Shown here: positions 1 through 8,210 of the stretch, in pieces | Numbering within the stretch: the stretch's first letter is position 1 | Layout of the letters: every line of letters begins with the position of its first letter | DNA from: Solirubrobacterales bacterium | Lineage (GTDB): Bacteria; Actinomycetota; Thermoleophilia; Solirubrobacterales; Solirubrobacteraceae | Direction of reading: 5' to 3' | NCBI GenBank assembly: GCA_027451345.1 | Contig: DAIDJO010000095.1 | Span: 1 to 64,000, forward strand | DNA: 64,000 nucleotides | Position numbers and translations under genes: made by a program | Notes under the pieces: generated by a model | Databases searched by the model: none | Told to the model about the DNA's origin: nothing | The model's input: only the letters and a program-made list of their open reading frames with translations

Positions 1-1040
1 GCGTAGAAGACGCTCTGCCCCTCGTAGTCCTCCAGGCCGGCCACGGGGAGCCGGCGATACATCGCCCCGGTGGCGAGCAGCACGGCCCGCGCCTCGATGC
101 AGTGCTCCTCCTCCATCCGCACGACGTGGCGCCCCTCCCCCGGCTCGAGCGCGATCGCTCGGTACGGCGTCGCCGTGCGGGCGGCGAACTTGCGCGCCTG
201 GGCGATCGCGCGCATCGACAGCTCGGCGCCGCTGATGCCGGCCGGGAAACCGAGGTAGTTCTCGATCCGCCGCGAGGTGCCCGCCTGGCCGCCGAGCGAG
301 CCGGCCTCGATCACGAGCGTGTCGAGCCCCTCGGAGGCGCCGTACACGGCGGCGCCGAGCCCGGCGGGACCGGCCCCGACGACGAGCAGGTCGACGCTCT
401 CCCGCGGCGCGAGCTCGAGGCCGATCCCGAGCGCCCGGAAGACCTGGCCGGGCGTCGGTCCCCAGAGGTCCTCGCCGCCGGGGAGGCGCACGAGCGGCAG
501 CGGCTCCCCGCCGAGGGCCTCGACGATCGCCCGCGCCCCGGGGTCGCGCTCGACGTCCCGGAAGTCGAACGGCAACCGGGCATGGCGCACCCACTCGACG
601 AGCGCCCGGGTCTCCTCCATCGACCATGGGCCGAGGATCTCGACCCCGATGCCGTCGACCTCCTGCAGCACCTCGCGCCGCGCGATGAACGTGCTGATGA
701 TCAGCTCCGCGAGCGGCTCGTCGTCGGCCATCAGCTCGCGCAGCGCCTCGCGTTCGACGGCGATGTAGCGCATCGGCGCCGTGACCACCGCGGTGAGGTA
801 CACGGTCTGTCCGGAGAGCAGGTTGATCTCGCCGAGGAAGCCACCGGCCCCGTGGCGGATGATCTCGTTCCCGTCGGCGTCGGTCACCGCGGCCTCACCC
901 TCGAGGATCGCGATCAGCGGGTAGCGGGCGTCCCCCACCCGGTAGAGGACGTCTCCGACGGCGGCGGTGCGCTCCTCGCCGCGAGCGCGGAGCCGGTCGA
1001 ACTGGGCGGGTGAGAGGACCGGCCGTGTCGGGGCGCTCAT
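1..1040 (-). CDS. Cyclic nucleotide-binding domain/thioredoxin reductase-like FAD oxidoreductase (3' end outside window)
   Basis: Partial gene, absent from the ORF track because it has no stop inside the window; I translated 346 residues by hand. Residues about 10-130 form a cNMP-binding (CRP-type) beta-roll with the pattern GEINLLSGQ. Residues about 135-210 resemble a glutaredoxin-like insert. From about 217 a thioredoxin-reductase FAD domain starts with VVGAGPAGLGAAVYGASEG and continues with GSLGGQAGTSRRIENY and a second LLATGA motif. The redox CxxC, if present, would lie beyond the left edge. By family it is a soluble NAD(P)H-dependent disulfide or quinone reductase whose sensor domain may bind a nucleotide. 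ATG start overlaps the upstream zinc-finger gene by ATGA, so the two are co-transcribed. Confidence 0.85.
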   Translation of the reverse strand, partial: MSAPTRPVLSPAQFDRLRARGEERTAAVGDVLYRVGDARYPLIAILEGEAAVTDADGNEIIRHGAGGFLGEINLLSGQTVYLTAVVTAPMRYIAVEREALRELMADDEPLAELIISTFIARREVLQEVDGIGVEILGPWSMEETRALVEWVRHARLPFDFRDVERDPGARAIVEALGGEPLPLVRLPGGEDLWGPTPGQVFRALGIGLELAPRESVDLLVVGAGPAGLGAAVYGASEGLDTLVIEAGSLGGQAGTSRRIENYLGFPAGISGAELSMRAIAQARKFAARTATPYRAIALEPGEGRHVVRMEEEHCIEARAVLLATGAMYRRLPVAGLEDYEGQSVFY

Positions 1041-1351
1041 GCCGCCAGCGGGGACGGCGGGATCCGCGTCTGCCCCCGGATCTCGGGGATGAGCAGGCCG
1101 ACCTCATCGACGAAGCAGAAGCTCCACTCCTCGCCGGGCTCGAGTGAGCGGATGAGCGGATGAGCGTCCCCTCGCGCGTGCCGGCTGGCGTGCTGCCCGG
1201 GCGAGGAGTCGCAGCATCCGACGTGCCCACAGGTCAGGCAGATCCGCAGATGCAGCCATTTGCCGCCGTCCCGCAGACAGTCCTCGCACCCCTCCACGGA
1301 CTCCGGCAGTTCGGTGATCGCAATCTGATCGAGGTGTGAGCACGAGGCCAT
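1037..1351 (-). CDS. UBP-type zinc finger domain protein
   Basis: 104 aa, almost entirely a ZnF-UBP fold. Cys/His ligands are visible in order: CSHL near the start, CEDCL, CLTCGHVGCCDSS, HASRHA and HPLIRS. In eukaryotes this fold binds ubiquitin C-termini; in bacteria, which lack ubiquitin, its partner is unknown. The start is preceded by AGGAG 8 nt upstream. The stop overlaps the start of the cNMP/TrxR-like flavoprotein (ATGA), so the zinc finger is the first gene of a two-gene operon and its partner may be that reductase. Confidence 0.85.
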   Translation of the reverse strand: MASCSHLDQIAITELPESVEGCEDCLRDGGKWLHLRICLTCGHVGCCDSSPGQHASRHARGDAHPLIRSLEPGEEWSFCFVDEVGLLIPEIRGQTRIPPSPLAA

Positions 1352-1414
1352 CGATCGGTCTCCTCAGGTCGGGTGGTTACAGCATGACGAACCCGTCAAA
1401 CTGGCCCGCAGACG

Positions 1415-2662
1415 ATGGCCGAGATCGACGTTCCCGAGCCGTTTCACTCCCGCGCGGTCGCGCTCGACCGCGCGGATCGCCTCGCCGCCCTCCGGGACGA
1501 GTTCCTCCCCGCCGAGGGCGTGATCGCCTACCTCGACGGCAACTCCCTCGGACGGCCGCTGCGGGTGACGGCCGAGCGGACCGCCGCGTTCATCCGCGAG
1601 GTCTGGGGGACCCGCCTGATCCGGGCCTGGGAGGAGGGCTGGATGGATCTGCCGACCGTCGTCGGTGACCGGATCGCCCGCCACGCCCTCGGCGCGGCCG
1701 CGGGCCAGACGGTGGTCGGCGATTCGACCACGGTGCTGCTCTACAAGCTGCTGCGCGCCGCCGTCGAGGCGCGCCCGGGACGCGACGTGATCATCGCCGA
1801 CACCCACAATTTCCCGTCCGATCGCTTTGTCGTCGACGCGGTCGCCCGCGAGTGCGGGCTCGAGGTCCGCTGGCTGGAGCCCGATCCGCGCGGCGCGGTC
1901 ACCCCCGCCGAGCTCCGCGCGGCGCTCGACGAGCGGGTCGCCGTGGTCGAGCTCAGTCACGTCGCCTACCGGTCGGGCGCGATCGCCGACCTGGCGGAGG
2001 TCACCCGCGCCGCCCACGCCGTGGGCGCGCTGGCGCTCTGGGACCTCTGTCACTCGACGGGCGTCGTCGAGCTCGCGCTCGACGACGACGCGGTCGATCT
2101 CGCCGTCGGCTGTACGTACAAGTACCTGAACGGCGGCCCCGGGGCGCCCGCCTTCGCCTACGTCGCCGCGCGGCTGCAGGACGTGCTGCGCCAACCGATC
2201 GAGGGCTGGATGGGTGCCGCGGACCCGTTCGCGATGGGGCCGGTGTACGAGCCGGCGCCGGGGATCCGGCGCGTGATCAGCGGGACGCCGCCGGTCGTGG
2301 GCATGCTCCCGGTGAGCGACATGCTCGCGCTGCTCTCGACCACGGACATGCGGGCGGTGCGGGAGAAGTCCTCGGCGCTCACCGCGTTCGCGATCGCCTT
2401 CGCCGATGAGCGACTCGCCCGCTTCGGTGTCACGCTCGCCTCCCCGCGGGAGCCGGAGCGCCGCGGCGGCCACGTGATGCTCGAGCATCCCGCGGCGGCC
2501 GCGCTCGTCGCCGAGCTGTGGGAGCTCGGCGTGATCCCGGACTTCCGGCCGCCGGACGGGCTGCGGATCGGGCTCTCACCGCTCTCGACGAGCTTCCTCG
2601 AGGTGGCCGAGGGCCTCGCCGTCCTCGAGCGGCTGCTCACCCGCCGGCATGGCCACAACTGA
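1415..2662 (+). CDS. kynU: Kynureninase
   Basis: 415 aa PLP-dependent fold type I enzyme (aminotransferase class V family) that hydrolyses L-kynurenine to anthranilate plus alanine in tryptophan degradation. Kynureninase hallmarks are present: YLDGNSLGRPL near residue 40, SHVAYRSGAI, WDLCHSTGVVEL (usual WDLAHSAG) and the Schiff-base lysine K236 in YKYLNGGPGAPAF. Length matches the family (about 400-420). No tryptophan dioxygenase or formamidase is nearby, so its pathway partners must lie elsewhere. It is transcribed divergently from the zinc-finger gene across a 63-bp gap. Position 1415 is the first in-frame ATG ahead of the conserved region. Confidence 0.93.
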   Translation: MAEIDVPEPFHSRAVALDRADRLAALRDEFLPAEGVIAYLDGNSLGRPLRVTAERTAAFIREVWGTRLIRAWEEGWMDLPTVVGDRIARHALGAAAGQTVVGDSTTVLLYKLLRAAVEARPGRDVIIADTHNFPSDRFVVDAVARECGLEVRWLEPDPRGAVTPAELRAALDERVAVVELSHVAYRSGAIADLAEVTRAAHAVGALALWDLCHSTGVVELALDDDAVDLAVGCTYKYLNGGPGAPAFAYVAARLQDVLRQPIEGWMGAADPFAMGPVYEPAPGIRRVISGTPPVVGMLPVSDMLALLSTTDMRAVREKSSALTAFAIAFADERLARFGVTLASPREPERRGGHVMLEHPAAAALVAELWELGVIPDFRPPDGLRIGLSPLSTSFLEVAEGLAVLERLLTRRHGHN

Positions 2663-2806
2663 CCTGCCCGGCCTGGGCGCGGCCGAGCCACGGGGCACCG
2701 GCGGCGGCGACGCCGCTGTGTCGGCACGCCGCTCGCAGGGACCGTCCGCTTCACGGCCCGCTCCGCCCGGATGCGCGCGACGCTGTCCGGGGGACGCTCG
2801 GTCTGC

Positions 2807-3370
2807 CTACGCTCGCGCGAGCGCCCGCAGCCGCTCGACCCCGTCCTGGACGGCGTCCTCGAAGCGCTGATCGGCGTCGCGCTGCCATCGCTCGAACGCG
2901 AAACGGAACACCGCGATGCCCGCGTCGGCGGTGAGCCGGGCGGCCGAATCCTCGACGCCTCGCCGGCGCAGCGCATCGGCGAGCACGGCCGCGAGCGTGG
3001 CCAGCTTGATCAGCTCGCGCTCCTGCAGCTCCGGGTTGGCCTCGATCACCGATCGGCGCTTGAGCGAGTGCGGGCGGCGCTCGGCGTCGAAGATCGCGTC
3101 GGCCGCCCGCAGGCCGTTGGCGATCGCCTCGATCGGGGTCGCCGACGCGGGTGCATCGTCGACCCCGCCGACGATCAGCCGTTGCAGCTCCTCGGAGCCT
3201 CGGAAGAGCACCTCGCGCTTGTCGGCGAAGTGGCGGAAGAAGGTGCGCTCGGTGAGACCGGCGCGCTCGGCGATCTCGGCGACCGTCGTCTGCTCGTACC
3301 CGCGCTGCCCGAAGAGCTCGAGCGCGGCCTGCTGCAGACGCCCGGCCGCGTCCGGTTCCCAACGGCCCAT
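2807..3370 (-). CDS. TetR family transcriptional regulator
   Basis: 187 aa from the chosen start. Helix-turn-helix at residues about 25-50 (TTVAEIAERAGLTERTFFRHF), followed by a helical ligand-binding domain without clear family assignment. The ORF track opens 13 codons earlier at 3409. I prefer ATG 3370 because a TAGGAT -10-like box lies 10 nt upstream (3386-3381), which fits the leaderless pattern seen elsewhere in the window, and because TetR proteins usually begin this close to the HTH. It faces the SDR gene divergently across a strong palindrome, so it probably represses that gene and itself. Confidence 0.88.
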   Translation of the reverse strand: MGRWEPDAAGRLQQAALELFGQRGYEQTTVAEIAERAGLTERTFFRHFADKREVLFRGSEELQRLIVGGVDDAPASATPIEAIANGLRAADAIFDAERRPHSLKRRSVIEANPELQERELIKLATLAAVLADALRRRGVEDSAARLTADAGIAVFRFAFERWQRDADQRFEDAVQDGVERLRALARA

Positions 3371-3420
3371 GACCCATCCGATCCTAGCAGCCATGACAGT
3401 TGCTGCCATCGCGTGCTAGC

Positions 3421-3443
3421 CTGATGACAGTCAATGACATCAG
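3421..3443. promoter_or_regulatory. Probable TetR operator (23-bp near-palindrome)
   Basis: Arms CTGATGACAGT and ATGACATCAG around a central C pair at 9 of 11 positions, including CTGATG/CATCAG at the ends. It lies in the divergent region between the TetR gene and the SDR gene, 49 bp before the SDR start. Size and symmetry are typical for TetR dimers. No second full copy was seen in the window. Confidence 0.6.
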
Positions 3444-3491
3444 CGTCGGCGCGGACCACCGGCGGCGCACCATTCCCAGGAGGACTTCAAC

Positions 3492-4409
3492 ATGCGCGTA
3501 TTCGTCACGGGCGCTTCCGGCTGGATCGGATCGGCCGTCGTTCCCGAGCTTCTCGCCCACGGCCACCAGGTCCTCGGACTGGCCCGGTCAGACGCCGCCG
3601 CCGAGCGCGTCACCGCCTCCGGGGGGGAGGTGCTGCGCGGCGACGTCCAGGACCTCGAGATTCTGCGGGCGGGCGCCGAGCAGGCTGACGCCGTCATCCA
3701 CCTCGCCTTCCGCCACGACATCGCGTGGACCGGCCACTTCGAAGAGGCTGCCGCATCCGATCGCCGAGCGATCGCCACGTTCGGGGAGGTGCTCGCCGAC
3801 ACCGGCCGGCCGCTCGCCATCGCCTCCGGCGTCGCCGGACTGACGCCGGGCCGGGCCGCGACCGAGCGGGATCACCCCGACGACCAGGTGAGCCCCCGCG
3901 CCGCCTCCGAGCGTGCCCTGCTCGCGCTCGCCGATCGCGGCGTGCGGTCGATGAGCGTGCGCTTCGCGCCGACCGTGCACGGCGCCGGCGACCATGGGTT
4001 CATCGCCCAGATCATCGAAGCGGGTCTCAGGCATGGCGCCGCCGGGTATCTCGGCGACGGCGCCAACCGCTGGCCCGCCGTGCACCGCGGCGACGCTGCC
4101 CGGCTCGTGCGCATCGCCATCGAGCGGGCGCCCGCTGGCTCAGTCCTCCACGCCGTGGCCGAGGAGGGCGTGCCGATGCGGGACATCGCCGCGGCGATCG
4201 GGCGGCGCTTCGCGCTGCCGACGGCCGCGATCTCGGCCGATGAGGCGCAGGCGCGCTTCGGCTTCATCGGCCGGTTCGTCGCTCTCGACATGCCCGCCTC
4301 GAGCGCGGCCACGCGGGAACTGCTCGGCTGGGAGCCCGTGGGCCCCACCCTGATCGAGGACATCATGACCGGCGCCTATGCAGGCGGCGCCGCTCCGCAA
4401 CAGCGATGA
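3492..4409 (+). CDS. NAD-dependent epimerase/dehydratase (extended SDR)
   Basis: 305 aa. N-terminal Rossmann motif VTGASGWIGSAV (GxxGxxG) at residues 4-16, and DAVIHLAF at about 65. The canonical YxxxK is not evident: around residues 130-140 the sequence reads SPRAASERALLALADRG, so the family resembles the YxxxK-less NAD(P)-binding SDRs of actinobacteria. AGGAGG-type SD ends 7-8 nt before the ATG. Substrate unknown. The divergent TetR gene and shared palindrome suggest inducible expression, perhaps in detoxification of a small ketone or aldehyde (inference). Confidence 0.85.
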   Translation: MRVFVTGASGWIGSAVVPELLAHGHQVLGLARSDAAAERVTASGGEVLRGDVQDLEILRAGAEQADAVIHLAFRHDIAWTGHFEEAAASDRRAIATFGEVLADTGRPLAIASGVAGLTPGRAATERDHPDDQVSPRAASERALLALADRGVRSMSVRFAPTVHGAGDHGFIAQIIEAGLRHGAAGYLGDGANRWPAVHRGDAARLVRIAIERAPAGSVLHAVAEEGVPMRDIAAAIGRRFALPTAAISADEAQARFGFIGRFVALDMPASSAATRELLGWEPVGPTLIEDIMTGAYAGGAAPQQR

Positions 4410-4434
4410 CGGTCGGGCCGAGCCGGAGCGCCGA

Positions 4435-5931
4435 TCAGCCGCGGAAGGTGAGAATCGCCGCGGTCGCGGGAGCTACTGTGACCGCATAGGCGCCGGAGTG
4501 CGGAGCGACCGTGTGCGTGACGGGGGAGCCGCTCAGCTGCCCCGTCTGCTCTGAGAGCGTCCGGCCGCCGAGCGTCACTCCGCCCGTGGCGGCCAGGCCG
4601 CCGGCTCCGCCGCTGAGCGTCTCGAGGGTGCCGGGCCCGGTCCCACCCCGGATGGCCACCGCACGCGGCCCGGTGCCGACGTTGGTGATGACGACGTGCG
4701 TCTGCCCCTGCGGGGTCCGGTCGGCCCAGGCGAGCAGCCCGCCCGGCAGCCCTCCGATCCGCAGCATCCTCGAGCCGGGCGGGGTGAGCTCCGCGAAGGC
4801 GACCAGTCCGTAGTACTCGGGTTGCACCTGGACCCGCCAGCCGGCGGAGGTGTGGGTCGTCTGGATCAGGTTCTGAGCGGTGAACGGCCGGCTCTGGATG
4901 TTGACGCCGTTGATACCGGCCTGCGCGTACAGGGGCAGGATGTTCAGCGCCCAGAGCGCGGGACCGAGCGTGTTGGTGACGCCCGGCTGGCCGCCGCAGG
5001 TGATCGAGTTCATCTCGTCGACCCGCAGGCCGACCCCGTGCCGGCGGGCGAGGCTCTCCCATGTGGCGAGTCCCGAGGCGAGCGTCTGCAGGGACTGCGG
5101 CGCGAACAGCTCGCTCTCCTGTGGCGGCGCCGCCGCGCAGCGGGTCGACTTCAGCGGGTAGGTGTGCACCGTCAGGAGCGCCAACCGGCGCGTCCCGGCC
5201 AGGAACGCGCCGACGTAGGGCAGCGAGTCGAGGCTCGTGTACCCGGGGCCGGCCAGCCGCACGGAGGGGAGCGAGCTGGCGATCTGGTTCCACTGCGAGG
5301 CCATGTCGAGCAGCGTGTAGCTCTTGGGCCGCCCGCGCACCGCGATCCCGGCCGGGGTGTGGTAGAAGGGAAAATGGGAGTACAGCTCGGGCTCGTTGCC
5401 GAGCTCGAAGGTGAGCGGCTGGTGGCTGAGCGCGTGACCGATGCCGCGCACCTCCGCCTGGTCGATGCGGACGTTCGACGCCTCCATGTTGAGGCCGACG
5501 ATCACGTGCGCGTGCAGATCGGCGGCCAGCCGGGCGGTGACCGCAGCCCAGGTCGGGGTGATGGTGAAGCGCACCCACGGCGGCTGCTTCATCCCCGGGA
5601 TCGGCCACCAGCTCCAGTCGGTGCTGTCGCCGCCGATGCGCAGGCTGAAGCCGCCCTCGGGCGCGAGGTTGAGCAGCGTCTGCTCGAAGGCGCGATCGGG
5701 CTGCTTGGGGTTGGTGCCGACCTCCTGCTCGACGTTCCAGTACTCCGTCGCCAGCCCGACGAAGCCGGCCGGCACGGGCGGACCGACGGGCTGCCCGGTC
5801 ACGGTCGCGGTGACCGGCGCGACGGCCGCCCGAGCCCGGCGGTCCGGGACTCCGACGAGGGCCAGAGCCGCGACGAGGACGCCGGCCACCAGAGCGAGAA
5901 GCCGCGCGGGAGGGTTCAGCCGGAGCGACAT
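4435..5931 (-). CDS. Secreted GH79-like glycoside hydrolase
   Basis: 498 aa. Signal peptide at residues 1-35 (LLALVAGVLVAALALVG core, ending near RARA). The mature part is a (beta/alpha)8 barrel plus a C-terminal beta domain. SLRIGGDSTDWSWW is typical of GH79 (beta-glucuronidase/heparanase family). ELGNEPELY supplies the probable acid/base E180 and RVDEMNSITCGG the probable nucleophile E306. The C-terminal third (about 380-498) looks like the family's beta-sandwich. It would act outside the cell on glucuronide-containing glycans. Convergent with the SDR gene (25 bp apart); the LacI gene lies directly upstream on the same strand. GH39- or GH30-like enzymes are alternatives. Confidence 0.72.
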   Translation of the reverse strand: MSLRLNPPARLLALVAGVLVAALALVGVPDRRARAAVAPVTATVTGQPVGPPVPAGFVGLATEYWNVEQEVGTNPKQPDRAFEQTLLNLAPEGGFSLRIGGDSTDWSWWPIPGMKQPPWVRFTITPTWAAVTARLAADLHAHVIVGLNMEASNVRIDQAEVRGIGHALSHQPLTFELGNEPELYSHFPFYHTPAGIAVRGRPKSYTLLDMASQWNQIASSLPSVRLAGPGYTSLDSLPYVGAFLAGTRRLALLTVHTYPLKSTRCAAAPPQESELFAPQSLQTLASGLATWESLARRHGVGLRVDEMNSITCGGQPGVTNTLGPALWALNILPLYAQAGINGVNIQSRPFTAQNLIQTTHTSAGWRVQVQPEYYGLVAFAELTPPGSRMLRIGGLPGGLLAWADRTPQGQTHVVITNVGTGPRAVAIRGGTGPGTLETLSGGAGGLAATGGVTLGGRTLSEQTGQLSGSPVTHTVAPHSGAYAVTVAPATAAILTFRG

Positions 5932-5977
5932 GCGAGCGACAGGATAGGCGAGGGCGGCGGCGGCGGAGCCGGTCGCC

Positions 5978-7120
5978 TCACCCGGCGGCGAGGGCGGAAC
6001 GCCGGCGGGTGGAGCTCCGGGCGACGAGGCGGGTGGGGACGGTGATCTGCGGGTCGGCCGGCGCCCGGCCCTCCACCACCTCGATCAGCAGCTCGGCGGC
6101 CCGACGGCCGATCTGATCCGGGTACAGGTTGAGCCCGGTGAGGCGTGGGCTCGTCGGCTCATCGCCGGAGCCGGTGGCGCTCACCGCGAGCAGCAGGTCC
6201 TCGGGCACGGCGATCCCGAGCGTGCGGGCGGCCATGAGCGCCCCGACCCCGATCCGGTCATACGTGGCGTAGATGGCATCCGGGCGGTCGCTCGAGGCGA
6301 GCAGGTCGAGCGCCGCGGCGTAGCCGGCGTTCTCGGTGAGCTCGGCGCCGACCTGGGTGACGCACGGCGCCATCGCGTGGCGCTCGCACCACTCCCGGTA
6401 GGTCGATTCGACGTCGATGTTGTAGGACATGCGCGCCGGGTTGGCCAGCAGCGCGATCCGCCGGGCGCCGCGCCGGGCGAAGTGGTCGAGCACGGAGCGG
6501 ACCCCCGCGCGGTGATCGTTGTCCACCCAGGGGATGGCGTCCTCGACGCCGAGGCTCCGGCCCGTCGAGACCAGCGGGGTCCCCGCGTCGAGCAGCCGGC
6601 GGACGACCGGGTCCTCGGCGACGGGGTCGACGACGAGCGCGCCGTCGAGGGGCAGGGCGCCGATCGCCGCGCCCGGCTCGGCGGCCGTGAGGACGAGGGC
6701 ATAGCCCGCCCGCAACGCCGCCATGCTGGCGGCCATCATCAGCTGGGTGAAGTAGGTGAAGTCCGAGAAGCGCACCACCGACGGGTCCGTCTCGGAGATG
6801 AACAGCCCAAGCAGTCCGCTGCGGCCGCCTCCGAGGCTGCGGGCCGCCATGCTCGGCCGGTACCCGAGGCGCTCAGCCACCCGCCGGACGTGATCACGGG
6901 TCTCCTGCGGCAGCCGGCCCTTGTCGTTGAGCGCGTGCGAGACCGTCGTCACGGACACCCCGGCCGCCTCGGCGACCTCGCGGATGCCGACGCGTCCGTT
7001 GCCGACGCGGCCGCTGCCGATCCGGCCGTCGGCGACCGGGTCGTCGGCGCCGCCGCGGGTGGCGCCGCCGCGGGTGGCGCCGCCGCGGTTGCTCCCCTCT
7101 CCTGTGCTCCTGCCGGTCAC
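5978..7120 (-). CDS. LacI family transcriptional regulator with repeat-rich N-terminal extension
   Basis: 380 aa. LacI HTH at residues about 46-70 (IREVAEAAGVSVTTVSHALND), hinge helix RPSMAARSL, then a periplasmic-binding-protein-like sensor domain. LacI proteins normally start about 5 residues before the HTH. Here the only usable in-frame start (GTG 7120) gives a 45-residue Gly/Arg-rich leader encoded by 15-bp tandem repeats. Divergent from the ureohydrolase operon, whose promoter carries two copies of a LacI-style box, so it most likely represses that operon. It could also control the downstream GH79-like gene. Confidence 0.9.
   Translation of the reverse strand: MTGRSTGEGSNRGGATRGGATRGGADDPVADGRIGSGRVGNGRVGIREVAEAAGVSVTTVSHALNDKGRLPQETRDHVRRVAERLGYRPSMAARSLGGGRSGLLGLFISETDPSVVRFSDFTYFTQLMMAASMAALRAGYALVLTAAEPGAAIGALPLDGALVVDPVAEDPVVRRLLDAGTPLVSTGRSLGVEDAIPWVDNDHRAGVRSVLDHFARRGARRIALLANPARMSYNIDVESTYREWCERHAMAPCVTQVGAELTENAGYAAALDLLASSDRPDAIYATYDRIGVGALMAARTLGIAVPEDLLLAVSATGSGDEPTSPRLTGLNLYPDQIGRRAAELLIEVVEGRAPADPQITVPTRLVARSSTRRRSALAAG
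7046..7090. repeat. 15-bp tandem repeat x3 inside the LacI gene
   Basis: Three near-identical copies of GGCGCCGCCGCGGGT, encoding RGGAT on the minus strand. It is followed in the gene by more diverged 15-mers encoding RIGSG/RVGNG/RVGI. Copy number could vary by slippage without changing frame. Confidence 0.85.
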
Positions 7121-7145
7121 GGGCGGAAGCTTAGGCGGCGACGAC

Positions 7146-7174
7146 TTGACATGCCAAAGCGTTTTCGCTTAAGT
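7146..7174 (+). promoter_or_regulatory. Sigma-70-type promoter of the ureohydrolase operon
   Basis: TTGACA (7146-7151), 17-bp spacer, TTAAGT (7169-7174). The -35 is a perfect match and the -10 is weak. The first LacI-type box (7156-7165) lies inside the spacer, so repressor binding would exclude RNA polymerase. Position gives a leader of about 40 nt before the GTG at 7220. Confidence 0.65.
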
Positions 7175-7205
7175 TCGCCGCGAGGGCCTGAAAAAGCGTT
7201 TTTTC
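7156..7205. promoter_or_regulatory. Two LacI-type operator boxes
   Basis: The decamer AAAGCGTTTT occurs at 7156-7165 and again at 7193-7202, centres 37 bp apart. The second is embedded in GAAAAAGCGTTTTTTC (7190-7205), a palindrome around central CG, as is typical of LacI/PurR operators. Box 1 sits in the promoter spacer and box 2 just downstream of the expected transcription start. Confidence 0.7.
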
Positions 7206-7219
7206 ACCGAGGAGGAAGA

Positions 7220-8197
7220 GTGTCGACGATGCCCCAGAGCGACCCGACGATGTGGAGCAGCTTGCTGCACTCCGGTCTGGTCGGCTCCTTCATGCGCCTG
7301 CCCCACGTCGCGCCCGAGGCCGCCGCGCTCCGCGACGCGCAGGCTCGCGCCGCCATCTACGGGATCCCCTTCGACGCCACCAACATCAGCCGAACCGGCG
7401 CCAACTACGGGCCGCGCGGCATCCGCGAGGTGTCCTGCCAGTTCCTCACCTACAACGCCACGCTCGACTTCGACCTGGTCGAGGCGCTCAATCCGGTCGA
7501 CTGCGGTGACTGCGACATCATCCTGGCCAACGCCGAGCGCACCTTCGCCAACGCGCAGCGCGACATCGGCGCGATCCTCGACGCCGACGCCCTGCCGGTC
7601 ACCTTCGGGGGCGACCACTCGATCACGATCCCCGCGGTCCGGGCCGTGCGCGAGCGCGTGAGCGACCCGGGCCTCGTGCTGATCGACATGCACCTCGACA
7701 CCGCGCCCGACGTGGGCGGCGAGGAGCTCAATCACTGCTGCCCGATCACCCGAGCCGTCGACGCCGGCTTCGACCCGACGAGGATCGCCCTCGTCGGCAT
7801 CTCGGGCTGGATGAACCCCAAGACCGAGATCGCGTACTGCCGTGAGCGCGGTATCCGCGTCATCTGGCTCGAGGACATCTGGGAGCATGGCACCGCCTGG
7901 GCCGTCGACCAGGCCCTCGAGGTCGCGGGAGCCGGGAACGGCACCTATCTCTCCTTCGATGTCGACTCGCTCGACGCTGCGTACGCGCCCGGCACGTGCT
8001 GCCCGTCGCCCGGAGGCCTGACGACGCGCGAGGCGATCGAGCTCGTGCGCGGCGTCTCGCGGCCGGGTCTGGTCGGGGTGGACGTCGTCGAGGCCGCGCC
8101 GAGCCTCGACGGCACGCCGACCACGTCCCTGATCGCCGGCCGGATCGCGCTGGAGGCCATGGCCTTCCACGCCGGCGCCGGATCCACCCATTCGTGA
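7220..8197 (+). CDS. Ureohydrolase (agmatinase/guanidino-acid hydrolase family)
   Basis: 325 aa from GTG 7220. AGGAGG lies 4 nt before this GTG; the in-frame ATG 7229 is the alternative. Dinuclear metal site motifs of the arginase/agmatinase family are all present: GGDHSI, DMHLD and SFDVDSLD, followed by APGTCCPSPGG. The family hydrolyses a guanidino group to urea plus an amine using Mn (or Ni). Substrate is not readable from sequence: agmatine, guanidinobutyrate, formiminoglutamate or guanidine itself are possible. First gene of an operon with an APC permease (13 bp gap) and a phosphoesterase, so the imported substrate is likely a small cationic nitrogen compound used as a nitrogen source. 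Confidence 0.85.
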   Translation: MSTMPQSDPTMWSSLLHSGLVGSFMRLPHVAPEAAALRDAQARAAIYGIPFDATNISRTGANYGPRGIREVSCQFLTYNATLDFDLVEALNPVDCGDCDIILANAERTFANAQRDIGAILDADALPVTFGGDHSITIPAVRAVRERVSDPGLVLIDMHLDTAPDVGGEELNHCCPITRAVDAGFDPTRIALVGISGWMNPKTEIAYCRERGIRVIWLEDIWEHGTAWAVDQALEVAGAGNGTYLSFDVDSLDAAYAPGTCCPSPGGLTTREAIELVRGVSRPGLVGVDVVEAAPSLDGTPTTSLIAGRIALEAMAFHAGAGSTHS

Positions 8198-8210
8198 GGA
8201 GGAGCAGGAG

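Noticed and set aside
102-1013. 303-aa plus-strand ORF
   Set aside because: Antisense shadow of the cNMP/TrxR-like gene, which has clear domain motifs on the minus strand.
2649-2870. 73-aa plus-strand ORF starting at the kynU end
   Set aside because: Low-complexity Ala/Arg/Ser composition, overlaps the TetR 3' end, no homology features.
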